Part shown: positions 52,600-61,148 of the stretch, in pieces
Position numbering within the stretch: position 1 is the stretch's first letter
How the letters are laid out: each line of letters begins with the position of its first letter
Assembly: GCA_947177425.1 (NCBI GenBank)
Contig: CAMWUN010000018.1
Location: 1 to 64,000 of the forward strand
Length of the DNA stretch: 64,000 bases
Reading direction: 5' to 3'
Origin: an uncultured bacterium
Lineage (GTDB): Bacteria; Bacillota; Clostridia; Lachnospirales; Lachnospiraceae
The notes under the pieces: model-generated
What the model was told of the DNA's origin: nothing
Seen by the model: only the letters and a program-made list of their open reading frames with translations
The model's database searches: none
Translations under genes and position numbers: made by a program

Positions 52600-54936
52600 C
52601 TATATTCCGTCTGCGTCAATAAAATACAGTTGCATAGCCCCATACTCGCCTAATTCCATAGGAACCGGAATACCTGCGTGCATCAGGGAACTCCCGTCAA
52701 ATATACGCCCTTCCAGTTCCTTTTTGTCCATACGCGGTCCCTCCCCATTCCAGGTTCTGACTTCCCGTTTTTCTTCCACACAGCGGTACTTTTTCTCCGG
52801 ACACAGCCCCTTGCACCGAATATAGGAAAGAGGCGCGTTGCCATGAGCATCCAGAGATACAATATTTAAAAGCGCTTCCTTCCGGTCTTCGGAGACAAAG
52901 CACCATGCCGCAGTCTCCCCGTCCGTCTCCGGGTTGTGGAGCCGGTAGTAATTTCCTTGCTGAATCAAGTTCCAGTACTTTTTATAGTCCTGGATTTGCT
53001 GCCTGACCTCATCCTTTTCCTCTTCGGTAAGCAGGTTCAAATCCAGTTCATAGCCAAAAGTCCCCGCCATTGCCACCACGCTTCGGGTCTGAAGTTTTGT
53101 CTCCCTTCCCGTCTGATGGTTGGGTGATGCTGACACATGGGATCCTATCGACGAAATGGGATAGCCAAAGGATGTGCCATGCTGAATCTTAATCCGCTCT
53201 ATGGCATCTGTATTGTCGCTGCACCAAATCTGCGGTGTATAGTAGAGCATACCTGCGTCAAACCTTCCGCCTCCCCCGCTGCATCCTTCAATCAGAATAT
53301 AAGGATAGCGCCTGGCCAGCCGTTCCAGAAAATCATATACGCCCAACACATACTTATGCATGATTTTCCCATAATTCTGATATTTATGGTCTTTCTTTCT
53401 CCCATCGCTTTCCGGCCCAAAATCCTGTGAGGCGCTATAGACATCGCATATGCTTCTGTTCATATCCATTTTAATATATTCAATGTTGGCAGAGTCAATT
53501 ACCTTTACAATTTGGGAAAATACATAATCCACAACTTCTTTTCTGGAGAAATCAAGAACAAGCTGGTTCCTGCACCTGCATGGGAGCCGCCCCGGGATAA
53601 CGAAAGCCCAGTCCGGGTGTTCCCTGTATAGATCACTGTCTTCATTTACCATCTCCGGCTCAATCCAAAGGCCGAATTTCATGCCCATATCATTTATCTG
53701 CCCGGCAAGTTCTGCAATTGTGCCGCCCAGCTTCTTTTCATTGACATACCAGTCGCCCAGACCGCTGTTGTCGTCGTCCCGCTTTCCAAACCAGCCGTCG
53801 TCCAGCACCAGCATTTCCACACCCAGTTCCTCCGCCTGCTTTGCAATCTCAAGTATCTTCTCCCCTGTAAAGTCAAAATAAGTGGCTTCCCAGTTATTAA
53901 TCAGCACAGGTCTGCGCGCTTTTTTATAATATCCCCGGCACACATGCTCCCGAATCATTTTATGAAAAAGATGGGACAAGGTGGACAACCCCCTGGCACT
54001 ATATGCCATGGCCGCCTCAGGCACATAGAGACACTCTTCTGGCTCCAGCGGATAATCCATCATTTCATCCAGCATACCCATCTGAATCCGTACCTGACGG
54101 TACTGGTCCTGCTCCACTTCAAAGCTGAAATTTCCACTGTATAGGAGCATCATCCCGTAACATCCGCCATGGTCCTCCGTTGTCTCCCGTTCTGCCAGAA
54201 TTGCAAAGGGATTATGCTGATGGCTGGAAGTTCCCCTTCTGCTGCCAAACCCCTGCTTTCCATGCATGAGAGGAATCCTTTCCAGATTCCTCTCCATGGT
54301 ATGACGTCCATGAAAATGCAGTAAATCATAATCTCCTGTCAGAAAATCCAGTGTGCTGCTGAACACTTTATTGATATATATATTCTTCGGTCCAGTGTTC
54401 CTCACAACGGCGCTTCTTGTAATCACATCCAGTTCTGGCAGCACACCGTATTTTAAAACAACCTCAACGCCCACAGCCTGGTCCGCAAGGGTCACTTCCA
54501 CCGTGTAAGAGCCTCCCTCTCCTGTACAGAGCGCCTCCTGTCCCGGTTCACAGTTCCTTTCCTCTTTGCTCAGTTTCTCCTCGTCCTCATATACAGCGGG
54601 CATACCCGGTATGTAGTACTTGCCCGACTTCACACAATGCCCCTGATAGCGTAAATCCACACCTGAAATGCCTTCCCCGTTCCGCACACGAAAGGCCGCG
54701 CTGCGGAAGTCCCCCGTCCCATAGCAGGGGAACTCTTGGGGCAGCACATCCAGCGACAGGGTGCGGTCTTTTCCTGCATCGTAAGGATTTCCCGCAAATC
54801 CCCGGTCATAGCCCTGTAAAAGATAGCTCATGTCATTTTCCGTTTTTGCCCCATAATATAGATGAAGCAGAAAACCAAGACGATTGATTCCCATCTGGTA
54901 AGTGGTGTTCTTTGTTTGCAATGTAATCAGTTTCAC
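52600..54936 (-). CDS. Alpha-galactosidase, glycoside hydrolase family 36
   Basis: 778 residues, GTG start behind GGAGG. A beta-sandwich N-terminal domain (about 1-330) precedes the catalytic barrel: INNWEATYFDFTGEKILEIA, VLDDGWFG, FGLWIEPEMVNEDSDLY, the nucleophile Asp in YIKMDMNRS, ILIEGCSGGGGRFDAGMLYY and the acid/base Asp in QIWCSDNTDAIER. No signal peptide: it is cytoplasmic and hydrolyses imported alpha-galactosides such as raffinose or melibiose. The loop before the family RNQ motif reads PGRLPCRCRNQLVLD, with unusual cysteines. It starts one base after the permease stop, so the operon order is lipoprotein, two permeases, enzyme. Confidence 0.95.
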   Translation of the reverse strand: MKLITLQTKNTTYQMGINRLGFLLHLYYGAKTENDMSYLLQGYDRGFAGNPYDAGKDRTLSLDVLPQEFPCYGTGDFRSAAFRVRNGEGISGVDLRYQGHCVKSGKYYIPGMPAVYEDEEKLSKEERNCEPGQEALCTGEGGSYTVEVTLADQAVGVEVVLKYGVLPELDVITRSAVVRNTGPKNIYINKVFSSTLDFLTGDYDLLHFHGRHTMERNLERIPLMHGKQGFGSRRGTSSHQHNPFAILAERETTEDHGGCYGMMLLYSGNFSFEVEQDQYRQVRIQMGMLDEMMDYPLEPEECLYVPEAAMAYSARGLSTLSHLFHKMIREHVCRGYYKKARRPVLINNWEATYFDFTGEKILEIAKQAEELGVEMLVLDDGWFGKRDDDNSGLGDWYVNEKKLGGTIAELAGQINDMGMKFGLWIEPEMVNEDSDLYREHPDWAFVIPGRLPCRCRNQLVLDFSRKEVVDYVFSQIVKVIDSANIEYIKMDMNRSICDVYSASQDFGPESDGRKKDHKYQNYGKIMHKYVLGVYDFLERLARRYPYILIEGCSGGGGRFDAGMLYYTPQIWCSDNTDAIERIKIQHGTSFGYPISSIGSHVSASPNHQTGRETKLQTRSVVAMAGTFGYELDLNLLTEEEKDEVRQQIQDYKKYWNLIQQGNYYRLHNPETDGETAAWCFVSEDRKEALLNIVSLDAHGNAPLSYIRCKGLCPEKKYRCVEEKREVRTWNGEGPRMDKKELEGRIFDGSSLMHAGIPVPMELGEYGAMQLYFIDADGI

Positions 54937-54937
54937 T

Positions 54938-55762
54938 TTACTTTCCTCCAGTCATCGCCACTCCTTCAATAAACTGTTTCTGGAATATCAGATACAGTAC
55001 CACCATGGGAAGCATTGCCAGCAGGGAACCTGCCATCAACACCGGATAATTCGTGCTGAACTGTCCGTTTAAGCTGGAAAGTCCGGCCGATAGTGTGGTC
55101 GCATTAATATCCGTATTTACAATCATGGGCCACATCAAATCTGTATAGGCAAACACTGCGGTAAAAACTGCCAGTGCCGCAACGGACGCTCCTGTTAAGG
55201 GGAACATGACCTTGGTAAATGTCTGCCAGCGGTTGCAGCCATCCAGATAGGCCGCCTCCCCAATTTCATTGGGAATCCCCATATAACTCTGCCTTAAGAA
55301 AAATGTTCCGAATGCGCTGACAATTCCGGGGAAAATCAATGCAAAAAACGAATTGCCTGCCCCCAGTCTCGCAATCATCTGGTATTGGGGAATGATAAAA
55401 ATCTGTCCCGGTATCATCTGCTGAACAATCACCAAGGTAAACAGGAAATTCTTGCCCCTGAAATTCAGCTTTGCAAAAGCATATCCCGCCATGGAACAGA
55501 AGGCAACCGCGCATATCACGCGTCCCGCAATCATCAGGATTGTATTCATATATAATTTCCCGAAAGGCAGAAGGTCCATTACCCTCGTAAAAGAATCCAG
55601 TTTCCATTCAGCAGGCAGTATCGTCGGGGGAATCTGCATGACTTCCGCATTAGTTTTAAACGCCGTAAGCAGCATCCAGATAAATGGGAAAACCATAATG
55701 ACTGCACCGATTGTCAACGCCGCATATGTTAAAAATGTTGTCATTCCCTTCTTTTTCTTCAT
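54938..55762 (-). CDS. Carbohydrate ABC permease, MalG type
   Basis: A 274-residue membrane protein with six segments. The EAA loop that contacts the ATPase is EIGEAAYLDGCNRWQTFTKV with MFPLTG (about 180-205). The end has VMAGSLLAMLPMVVLYLIFQ and KQFIEGVAMTGGK, standard for MalG. No ATPase gene is in the operon, so a shared MsmK-type ATPase encoded elsewhere probably powers it. Confidence 0.95.
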   Translation of the reverse strand: MKKKKGMTTFLTYAALTIGAVIMVFPFIWMLLTAFKTNAEVMQIPPTILPAEWKLDSFTRVMDLLPFGKLYMNTILMIAGRVICAVAFCSMAGYAFAKLNFRGKNFLFTLVIVQQMIPGQIFIIPQYQMIARLGAGNSFFALIFPGIVSAFGTFFLRQSYMGIPNEIGEAAYLDGCNRWQTFTKVMFPLTGASVAALAVFTAVFAYTDLMWPMIVNTDINATTLSAGLSSLNGQFSTNYPVLMAGSLLAMLPMVVLYLIFQKQFIEGVAMTGGK

Positions 55763-55773
55763 CTCATGCCCTC

Positions 55774-56655
55774 CTATACTTCATAGTTAACCCACTTCTT
55801 CTGTCCCAGGAACTGAAGCAGTGTCACAACACCGATAAGCAGTACTGTCCAGATTACGATTGCCGATGCATATCCCCGGTTTCCTGAGATGAAGGATTCC
55901 CGGTAGAACAGATAAATCAGCGACTGGGCTTTGCCTAGGGCCGGATTTCCTTCTCCAACCATCATATACAGCAGGTCGTAAACTTTCAGTGAAGCCATCA
56001 GACGCATAATCAGCACCACAAACAATGTAGGGGAAACCATGGGCAGGGTAATATACCAGAACTGCTGCAGCTTACTGCACCCGTCCAGACCAGCCGCCTC
56101 ATAATAACTCCTGGATATATTCTGGATACCCGAAAGCAGAAGCACTGCATCGTACCCAAGAGCGCTCCACACAGCCACAATTGCCACCGTAATAATCACC
56201 ACATTGGGATTTGTAATCCAATCTATATTTGTATGTAAAATCGTGTTTACAATTCCATATTCCGAATTGAACATCCATTTCCACACCATTGCAACTGCTG
56301 CCGGAGCCACTACCATGGGCAGGAAGAAGATTGCCCGGAATACCACTTTGCCCCTGATTTTCGCATTCAGCAGGACTGCAACCACCAACGCCAGCAAAAC
56401 GCCTACTGGTACTGTCAGGATACAGAACAAAATGGTATTCCATGTAGCCCGTAAAAATTCTTCACTGTTTATCATTTTTACATAATTGTCCATTCCCACA
56501 AACTTATGTGCCCCAAACACTTTCGCGTTGGTAAAACTTAAGTAAATCGTCTGCAGAAACGGATATACGTTTAGTACCAGCAATCCGATAATGGTAGGCG
56601 ATACCAGAAGATATCCCCAGATATGATCCTGATCAAGTTTCCCTTTTTTCTTCAT
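55774..56655 (-). CDS. Carbohydrate ABC permease, MalF type
   Basis: A 293-residue membrane protein with six segments: GYLLVSPTIIGLLVLNVYPF near the start and the EAA loop SYYEAAGLDGCSKLQQFWYI with TLPMVSP (about 200-225). The start is the ATG at 56655, eight bases after GGAGG; a longer frame from 56700 contains that ribosome binding site. It pairs with the MalG-type permease 11 bp downstream. Confidence 0.94.
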   Translation of the reverse strand: MKKKGKLDQDHIWGYLLVSPTIIGLLVLNVYPFLQTIYLSFTNAKVFGAHKFVGMDNYVKMINSEEFLRATWNTILFCILTVPVGVLLALVVAVLLNAKIRGKVVFRAIFFLPMVVAPAAVAMVWKWMFNSEYGIVNTILHTNIDWITNPNVVIITVAIVAVWSALGYDAVLLLSGIQNISRSYYEAAGLDGCSKLQQFWYITLPMVSPTLFVVLIMRLMASLKVYDLLYMMVGEGNPALGKAQSLIYLFYRESFISGNRGYASAIVIWTVLLIGVVTLLQFLGQKKWVNYEV

Positions 56656-56731
56656 CAAGAAATCCTCCATTTCTATGTCTCTTTTATCCTTAATATGCAT
56701 CTATCTTTTTTTGCAGTGCCGAAACTTACGC

Positions 56732-58012
56732 TTAATATTCTTCAATCGCCTCTGTGACCTGTGTCTGCATTTTCTGTATGCCTTCCTCTACCGTCACGTT
56801 TCCGGCGTAAATATCAAGCATTATCTGCTCTACTTTCGGCTCCCATGAAGCCCTGGACGGATTATTCACATACTTCACGCTGTAATCAAACGCCGGAATC
56901 AGCTTTTCCACATGAATCTGATAACCGTTTTCCTCAAATGTATGTACCCATGTCTCTTCCAGCCCGTTATATGCCGGAATTGCTACACCTGATTCCCCCT
57001 GTATCTTCTGTCCTTCTTCCGACCCGAGAAATGCCAGGAAATCCATTGCCTGCTCTTTATTTTTTCCTTTTTCAGCAGTTGCATAAGATACACTGTTGGA
57101 AATCACTGCGCGCCCGTCTCCGCTCACAGGATTTGGACATTTGGGAAGCACTGCAACATCCCACTTTCCGTTCATATCCGGATAAGTCTTGCACAGGTTT
57201 ACAAAATCCCAGTTTCCCGCATAGTACATAGCTCCTTCCCCGGAGAAAAACAGTTCAGCGGCTCCCGTATTGGCAAACTGTGCCTGTGTGGGACACCATG
57301 CATTATTCTGAATGTTGATGTAGTAGGAAATCGCATCAGCAGTTGCTTTTTCTGTATATTCCGCTTTTGTTCCGTCCTCATTTAATATTTGTCCGCCATT
57401 CTGATATACGAAATTCCAGTAACCAATCTGGTCATGTGAAAATGCCATGTAACCATATTTCCCTGTCTTTTCATTGATTTGCACGGAGGCCGCCTCCATG
57501 TCTTCCCAAGTCCATGTATCATCCGGATAAGAAACCCCTGCCGCATCGAACAGTTCCTTATTGTAAAGTAGTGCAATCATGTCTTTGTCCTTGGGTACAC
57601 CGTAAAGCTTCCCGTCGCTTCCCTTGGCGTTTTCCGCAGAAATACTGGAGTAATCGGACTCATTGATAATCCCGGAACAGTCTGCCAGATATCCATTATC
57701 CGCATATTTAAACATTTGATTAGAATGCATCCAAAAAATATCCGGCATTGTATTGCTGGCAGCCGCCCCTTCCAACTTTGCCCAGTACTCATCCCAGCCT
57801 GTCGCCTGCACCTCAATCTCCACTTCCGGGTGTTCCTCCATATACGCCTGTGCCATCTTCTCCATACCGGCTTTCTGCCCCGGATCCCAGATCAAAAAAA
57901 TCAGACTGCTGCCGGAACCGCCGCTTTTACTGGACCCGCACCCGGCCAGACTTCCCGTAATTATCCCTGCCATGCACAAAACTAAAATCAGTTTTTTAAG
58001 TTTTTTGTTCAT
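56732..58012 (-). CDS. Sugar-binding lipoprotein of the ABC importer
   Basis: A 426-residue family 1 solute-binding protein. Signal peptide KKLILVLCMAGIITGSLAGC with lipobox LAGC (Cys about 26), then a Gly/Ser linker. Conserved parts: DPGQKAGMEKMAQAYMEEHP, TMPDIFWMHSNQMFKYADNG and AEKGKNKEQAMDFLAFLGSE. The start is the ATG at 58012 behind GGGAGG; a GTG at 58027 lies in the same site. First gene of the alpha-galactoside operon. Confidence 0.95.
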   Translation of the reverse strand: MNKKLKKLILVLCMAGIITGSLAGCGSSKSGGSGSSLIFLIWDPGQKAGMEKMAQAYMEEHPEVEIEVQATGWDEYWAKLEGAAASNTMPDIFWMHSNQMFKYADNGYLADCSGIINESDYSSISAENAKGSDGKLYGVPKDKDMIALLYNKELFDAAGVSYPDDTWTWEDMEAASVQINEKTGKYGYMAFSHDQIGYWNFVYQNGGQILNEDGTKAEYTEKATADAISYYINIQNNAWCPTQAQFANTGAAELFFSGEGAMYYAGNWDFVNLCKTYPDMNGKWDVAVLPKCPNPVSGDGRAVISNSVSYATAEKGKNKEQAMDFLAFLGSEEGQKIQGESGVAIPAYNGLEETWVHTFEENGYQIHVEKLIPAFDYSVKYVNNPSRASWEPKVEQIMLDIYAGNVTVEEGIQKMQTQVTEAIEEY

Positions 58013-58321
58013 TTTCTTTCCTCCCACTCCTTAAAGGCGTCACTAAATATACCCAAATCACACATTCTTAAAATTTGAGTTTTCATACATATGAAATTAA
58101 TCTTTAAAATTGGTTTTTACAAGAATCGGCCGAATTTACTTGATTCCCGCCAGCAACGAGCCAGTCTGATGTGTTGCGTACAGCATATAATTGGCGTCTG
58201 CCGCGAGGGTCACATACTCCACAGCTTATTGTGGGGTTGTTGACTTGCGTCCATGTATCCCGGACTAAAATAATTATATTTAAAAATAAATTCTTTTAAA
58301 ATATCAAGTGCAATCAACTTA

Positions 58322-58379
58322 TATACCATTATGCAACATTTTTTACCACCTATTGCATATCTGTGTGCATTTTGGTATA
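58322..58379. promoter_or_regulatory. Inverted operator-like dyad in the divergent region
   Basis: TATACCA-N3-TGCA (58322-58335) and TGCA-N3-TGGTATA (58366-58379) are perfect inverted copies at 11 defined positions, 30 bp apart. The right half lies on the -10/-35 spacer of the AraC gene promoter. It is a candidate binding site for the AraC regulator itself. The other part of the 428-bp gap (58013-58321) has a TATAAT for the minus strand at 58273-58278 without a good -35, as expected for an activated promoter. Confidence 0.5.
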
Positions 58380-58381
58380 TT
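58353..58381 (+). promoter_or_regulatory. Promoter of the AraC-type regulator gene
   Basis: TTGCAT (58353-58358), 17-bp spacer, TATATT (58376-58381), giving a transcript start near 58388 and a leader of about 53 bases. Confidence 0.65.
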
Positions 58382-58440
58382 TAAAGAAATACCATAACAG
58401 GATTTGGGTCTATATTATTAGAACAGAAAGGAAACAAATT

Positions 58441-59283
58441 ATGGACTATAAATATAATGTTCTGGAAAATCAAAGTTTCATTGATTTATGTATGTACCAA
58501 TATGGCTACACACAAAACAAGCCTCTCTCCTCCTTTGGCCCACATATCCGGAGCCATTATTTATTTCATTATGTGATTTCTGGCTGTGGCACGCTGCGCG
58601 CCCATGATGCCAAAGGGGTTGACCACACTTACCACATCCGCAGCGGACAGGGCTTTCTGATTGTCCCCGGCCAGGTTACTACTTATATGGCCGATGAACA
58701 GCACCCGTGGGAATACACATGGGTGGAATTCAACGGTATGCACGTTAAAGAAGCCCTGATGACTTCCGGTCTATCTGCCGATAATCCGGTTTACCGCTCC
58801 TCCGATAAATTTTATACCGCCAGGATGAAAGACACTATGCTCTACATGGCAAACCACCCCGACGAAACTATTTTTAACCTGATGTCCCACTTATACATGT
58901 TCCTGGACTGTCTCACACGCTCCTCTGCCAGCCGTGTAGTTCCCTCCAGCAACAGTATGAGCCGGTATTATCTGGAATGGGCCTTTACCTACATAGATCA
59001 GAATTTTCAAAACGACATATCCATTGCTGATATTGCAGCCTCCTGCAAAATCCACCGTAATTACCTGGGCAGGATTTTCCGGGAACAGTTGGGCACCAGC
59101 CCCCAGGAATTCCTGATTACCTACAGAATGAATAAGGCCGTCCAGCTTCTGCGGACGACCAAATTATCCATCAAAGATATCGGAAACGCGGTAGGATACC
59201 CTAACCAACTTCATTTTTCAAGAGCTTTCAAGAATGTATACGGAACGCCTCCCAGCCAGTGGCGTAAAAATCCGCGGCTCTGA
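58441..59283 (+). CDS. AraC family regulator of the alpha-galactoside operon
   Basis: A 280-residue regulator. The N-terminal cupin sensor (about 20-150) includes HYLFHYVISGCGTLRAHDAK and SGQGFLIVPGQVTTYMADEQ. The C-terminal DNA-binding domain has two helix-turn-helix units: DISIADIAASCKIHRNYLGR and KLSIKDIGNAVGYPNQLHFS with RAFKNVYGTPPSQWR. It is divergent from the sugar operon, as MsmR/RafR-type activators are. GAAAGGA precedes the ATG at 58441. Its last 56 bases overlap the 3' end of the convergent rsmH-like gene. Confidence 0.9.
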   Translation: MDYKYNVLENQSFIDLCMYQYGYTQNKPLSSFGPHIRSHYLFHYVISGCGTLRAHDAKGVDHTYHIRSGQGFLIVPGQVTTYMADEQHPWEYTWVEFNGMHVKEALMTSGLSADNPVYRSSDKFYTARMKDTMLYMANHPDETIFNLMSHLYMFLDCLTRSSASRVVPSSNSMSRYYLEWAFTYIDQNFQNDISIADIAASCKIHRNYLGRIFREQLGTSPQEFLITYRMNKAVQLLRTTKLSIKDIGNAVGYPNQLHFSRAFKNVYGTPPSQWRKNPRL

Positions 59284-60331
59284 CTGCCCAACGCAGCTTA
59301 GCGGATTTTGCCCTGCTGTTCCTTGCACATTCTTCCGCAGAAGGCCGGATGACTTCCGCCGCAACATCGCTGTAAATTCCGGCCCTACGCAGTTCCTTAA
59401 AGGATTTTTTCACAAGGCGGTCTTCCCCTGAATGAAACGTCAGAATCGCGATCCTGCCTCCCGGAGCCATAACCGAAGGAAGTTTCTCCAAAAAGGCTTC
59501 CAGCACTTCAAACTCACTGTTTACATCTATCCGCAGGGCCTGGAACACTCTGGCGCAGGACTTTTTCACCGCATCCTTCCGCTCATTTTCCGGCAGAAAG
59601 GACAGGGCGCCGGCAACCACCTCCGCCAGCCTTGTTGTAGTCTCAATCTTTCTGCCTTTCCTGCGTTCACTTATAACTGCCCTTGCAATCTCCTGGGCAT
59701 ACGGCTCATCAGAATTTTCTTTCAACATCCACGTCAGTTCATCCCTGCCCATCTCCCGCAGACGCTCAGCGGCGGAAACTCCTGCGCGGGGATTAAGCCG
59801 CAGGTCAAGAGGACCCTCATTTTTATAAGAAAATCCCCTCTCTGGATTGTCTATCTGCATGGAGGACACACCCAAATCCGCCAGCAGGAATTGAAAAGGT
59901 CCATATTCCTGCGCCACCTCGTCAACATGTAAAAAGTTCCTGTGGAGAACTGTCAGAATATCCTCCCCGTAGCCCAAATCATTCAGCCGGCTCTTAGTTT
60001 TTATAATTTCAATGGGATCCACATCCAGGGCATACAGATGCCCCTGGCCGTCCAGACATTTTAACATCTCACGACTGTGCCCTCCATACCCTAAAGTGGC
60101 GTCCACCCCTTTCATCCCCGGCTGTATCTGCAAAAAGTCAAGAATCTCTTTTACGCAAATTGGAATATGCATCCCTGCAGGCGTACTGCCCTTCTGAATG
60201 ACCTTTTCCACTGTATCTTTGTATTTTTCGGGATTCAATTCCTTATATTTCTCACTATACTTTCTCGGGTGGGTTCCCTTATATCTCACCCGTCTGTGGT
60301 GAGGCTGCTCCCCCTGCGTCTGCTTTTCCAT
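59228..60331 (-). CDS. RsmH-like 16S rRNA methyltransferase paralogue
   Basis: A 367-residue SAM-dependent enzyme of the RsmH (MraW) family, which methylates N4 of C1402. Motifs: KGVDATLGYGGHSREMLKCL, FLLADLGVSSMQIDNPERGF, SYKNEGPLDLRLNP, and the end VIRPSAEECARNSRAKSAKL. It differs from cell-division-cluster RsmH: a basic N-terminal extension of about 50 residues (HRRVRYKGTHPRKYSEKYKE), LDLRLNP where LDMRMD is usual, and no mraZ/ftsL neighbours. So it is probably a second paralogue. GGAGGG precedes the ATG at 60331. Confidence 0.85.
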   Translation of the reverse strand: MEKQTQGEQPHHRRVRYKGTHPRKYSEKYKELNPEKYKDTVEKVIQKGSTPAGMHIPICVKEILDFLQIQPGMKGVDATLGYGGHSREMLKCLDGQGHLYALDVDPIEIIKTKSRLNDLGYGEDILTVLHRNFLHVDEVAQEYGPFQFLLADLGVSSMQIDNPERGFSYKNEGPLDLRLNPRAGVSAAERLREMGRDELTWMLKENSDEPYAQEIARAVISERRKGRKIETTTRLAEVVAGALSFLPENERKDAVKKSCARVFQALRIDVNSEFEVLEAFLEKLPSVMAPGGRIAILTFHSGEDRLVKKSFKELRRAGIYSDVAAEVIRPSAEECARNSRAKSAKLRWAVRAADFYATGWEAFRIHS

Positions 60332-60409
60332 TTTCCCTCCATTGCCAGGCTTCCTGCCTGTTTCGGAGGAAACCCTTTTTGTACCTTTACATCTCACTGT
60401 TTATATCTT

Positions 60410-60574
60410 CTAGTACAACGAAAATTAAGTTTCTGATACATTGACGCAGAATGATTGCTTCATATGCAAGGCGGAGGAATGAGTCGTAGCGGTGGCTACG
60501 GCGATTGACGACAACGCCGCAGATGAACAATCAGGCAAGTCAAGGTATCAGTTACTTAATATTCGTTGTACTAG
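60410..60574. mobile_element. 165-bp MITE with about 36-bp terminal inverted repeats
   Basis: Left end CTAGTACAACGAAAATTAAG continues to CTGATACATTGAC; the right end is its inverted copy with about 4 mismatches. The middle holds GTAGCGGTGGCTAC and GGCGTTGTCGTCAATCGCC-type palindromes on the minus strand. No protein is encoded and a target duplication was not clear. It occupies most of the 304-bp gap between the rsmH-like gene and the deacetylase fragment. Confidence 0.75.
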
Positions 60575-60635
60575 TTTCCATTATACACAAAAATACCAGT
60601 ATTTAAATGATGAAAAAGGAATTTGCAAATGCATA

Positions 60636-61148
60636 TTAATTCTTTATCTGCCGCCCTTCATGATTCATGTGGTAATTATCTTTGTAAATCAGTTGGGAAA
60701 TGGGCACAAATGTGTATCCCTCATTTTTCAGTGTGGCAATCAGCGTATCCAGCGCCTGCGCTGTATATTTTGCTCCATTATGGCAGAGAATTATACTCCC
60801 GTTTCCAAGATGCTTATGCTGTGTCACTGTTTTGATAATGGCATCCACACCGTAGTCCTTCCAGTCTAATGAGTCAACATCCCACTGGATAGTAAAATAT
60901 CCGCAGTCCTTTGCCGTCTTCACCACTGCGTTATCGTAATCCCCATAAGGCGGCCTGAACAGAAACATATCATATCCTGTCAGTTCCTGTACTTTGGTAT
61001 GTACTTTCATTAACTCTTCCTTCTTCTCTTCATCGGAGAGCTGGCTCATGTTTTTGTGGTTTTCACTGTGGTTGCCAAGATCGTGTCCTGCTGCCAGAAT
61101 TGCCTTCACATCGTCCGGGTAACTCTCCACCCACCCAAATGGGCATAT
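60636..61148 (-). pseudogene. 3' part of a polysaccharide deacetylase gene, split by the prophage-like element
   Basis: The frame reads GWVESYPDDVKAILAAGHDL, then GNHSENHKNMSQLSDEEKKE, FRPPYGDYDNAVVKTAKDCG, IQWDVDSLDWKDYGVDAI and GSIILCHNGAKYTAQALDTL. These are the NodB domain motifs: the HSxxH metal site, RPPYG and the late IxLxH motif. The N-terminal part with the first Asp motif and any signal peptide is missing: upstream of about 61148 a stop appears and the DNA belongs to the inserted element. The 5' part should lie beyond the right edge. Such deacetylases act on peptidoglycan, in spore formers also in the cortex. Confidence 0.85.
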
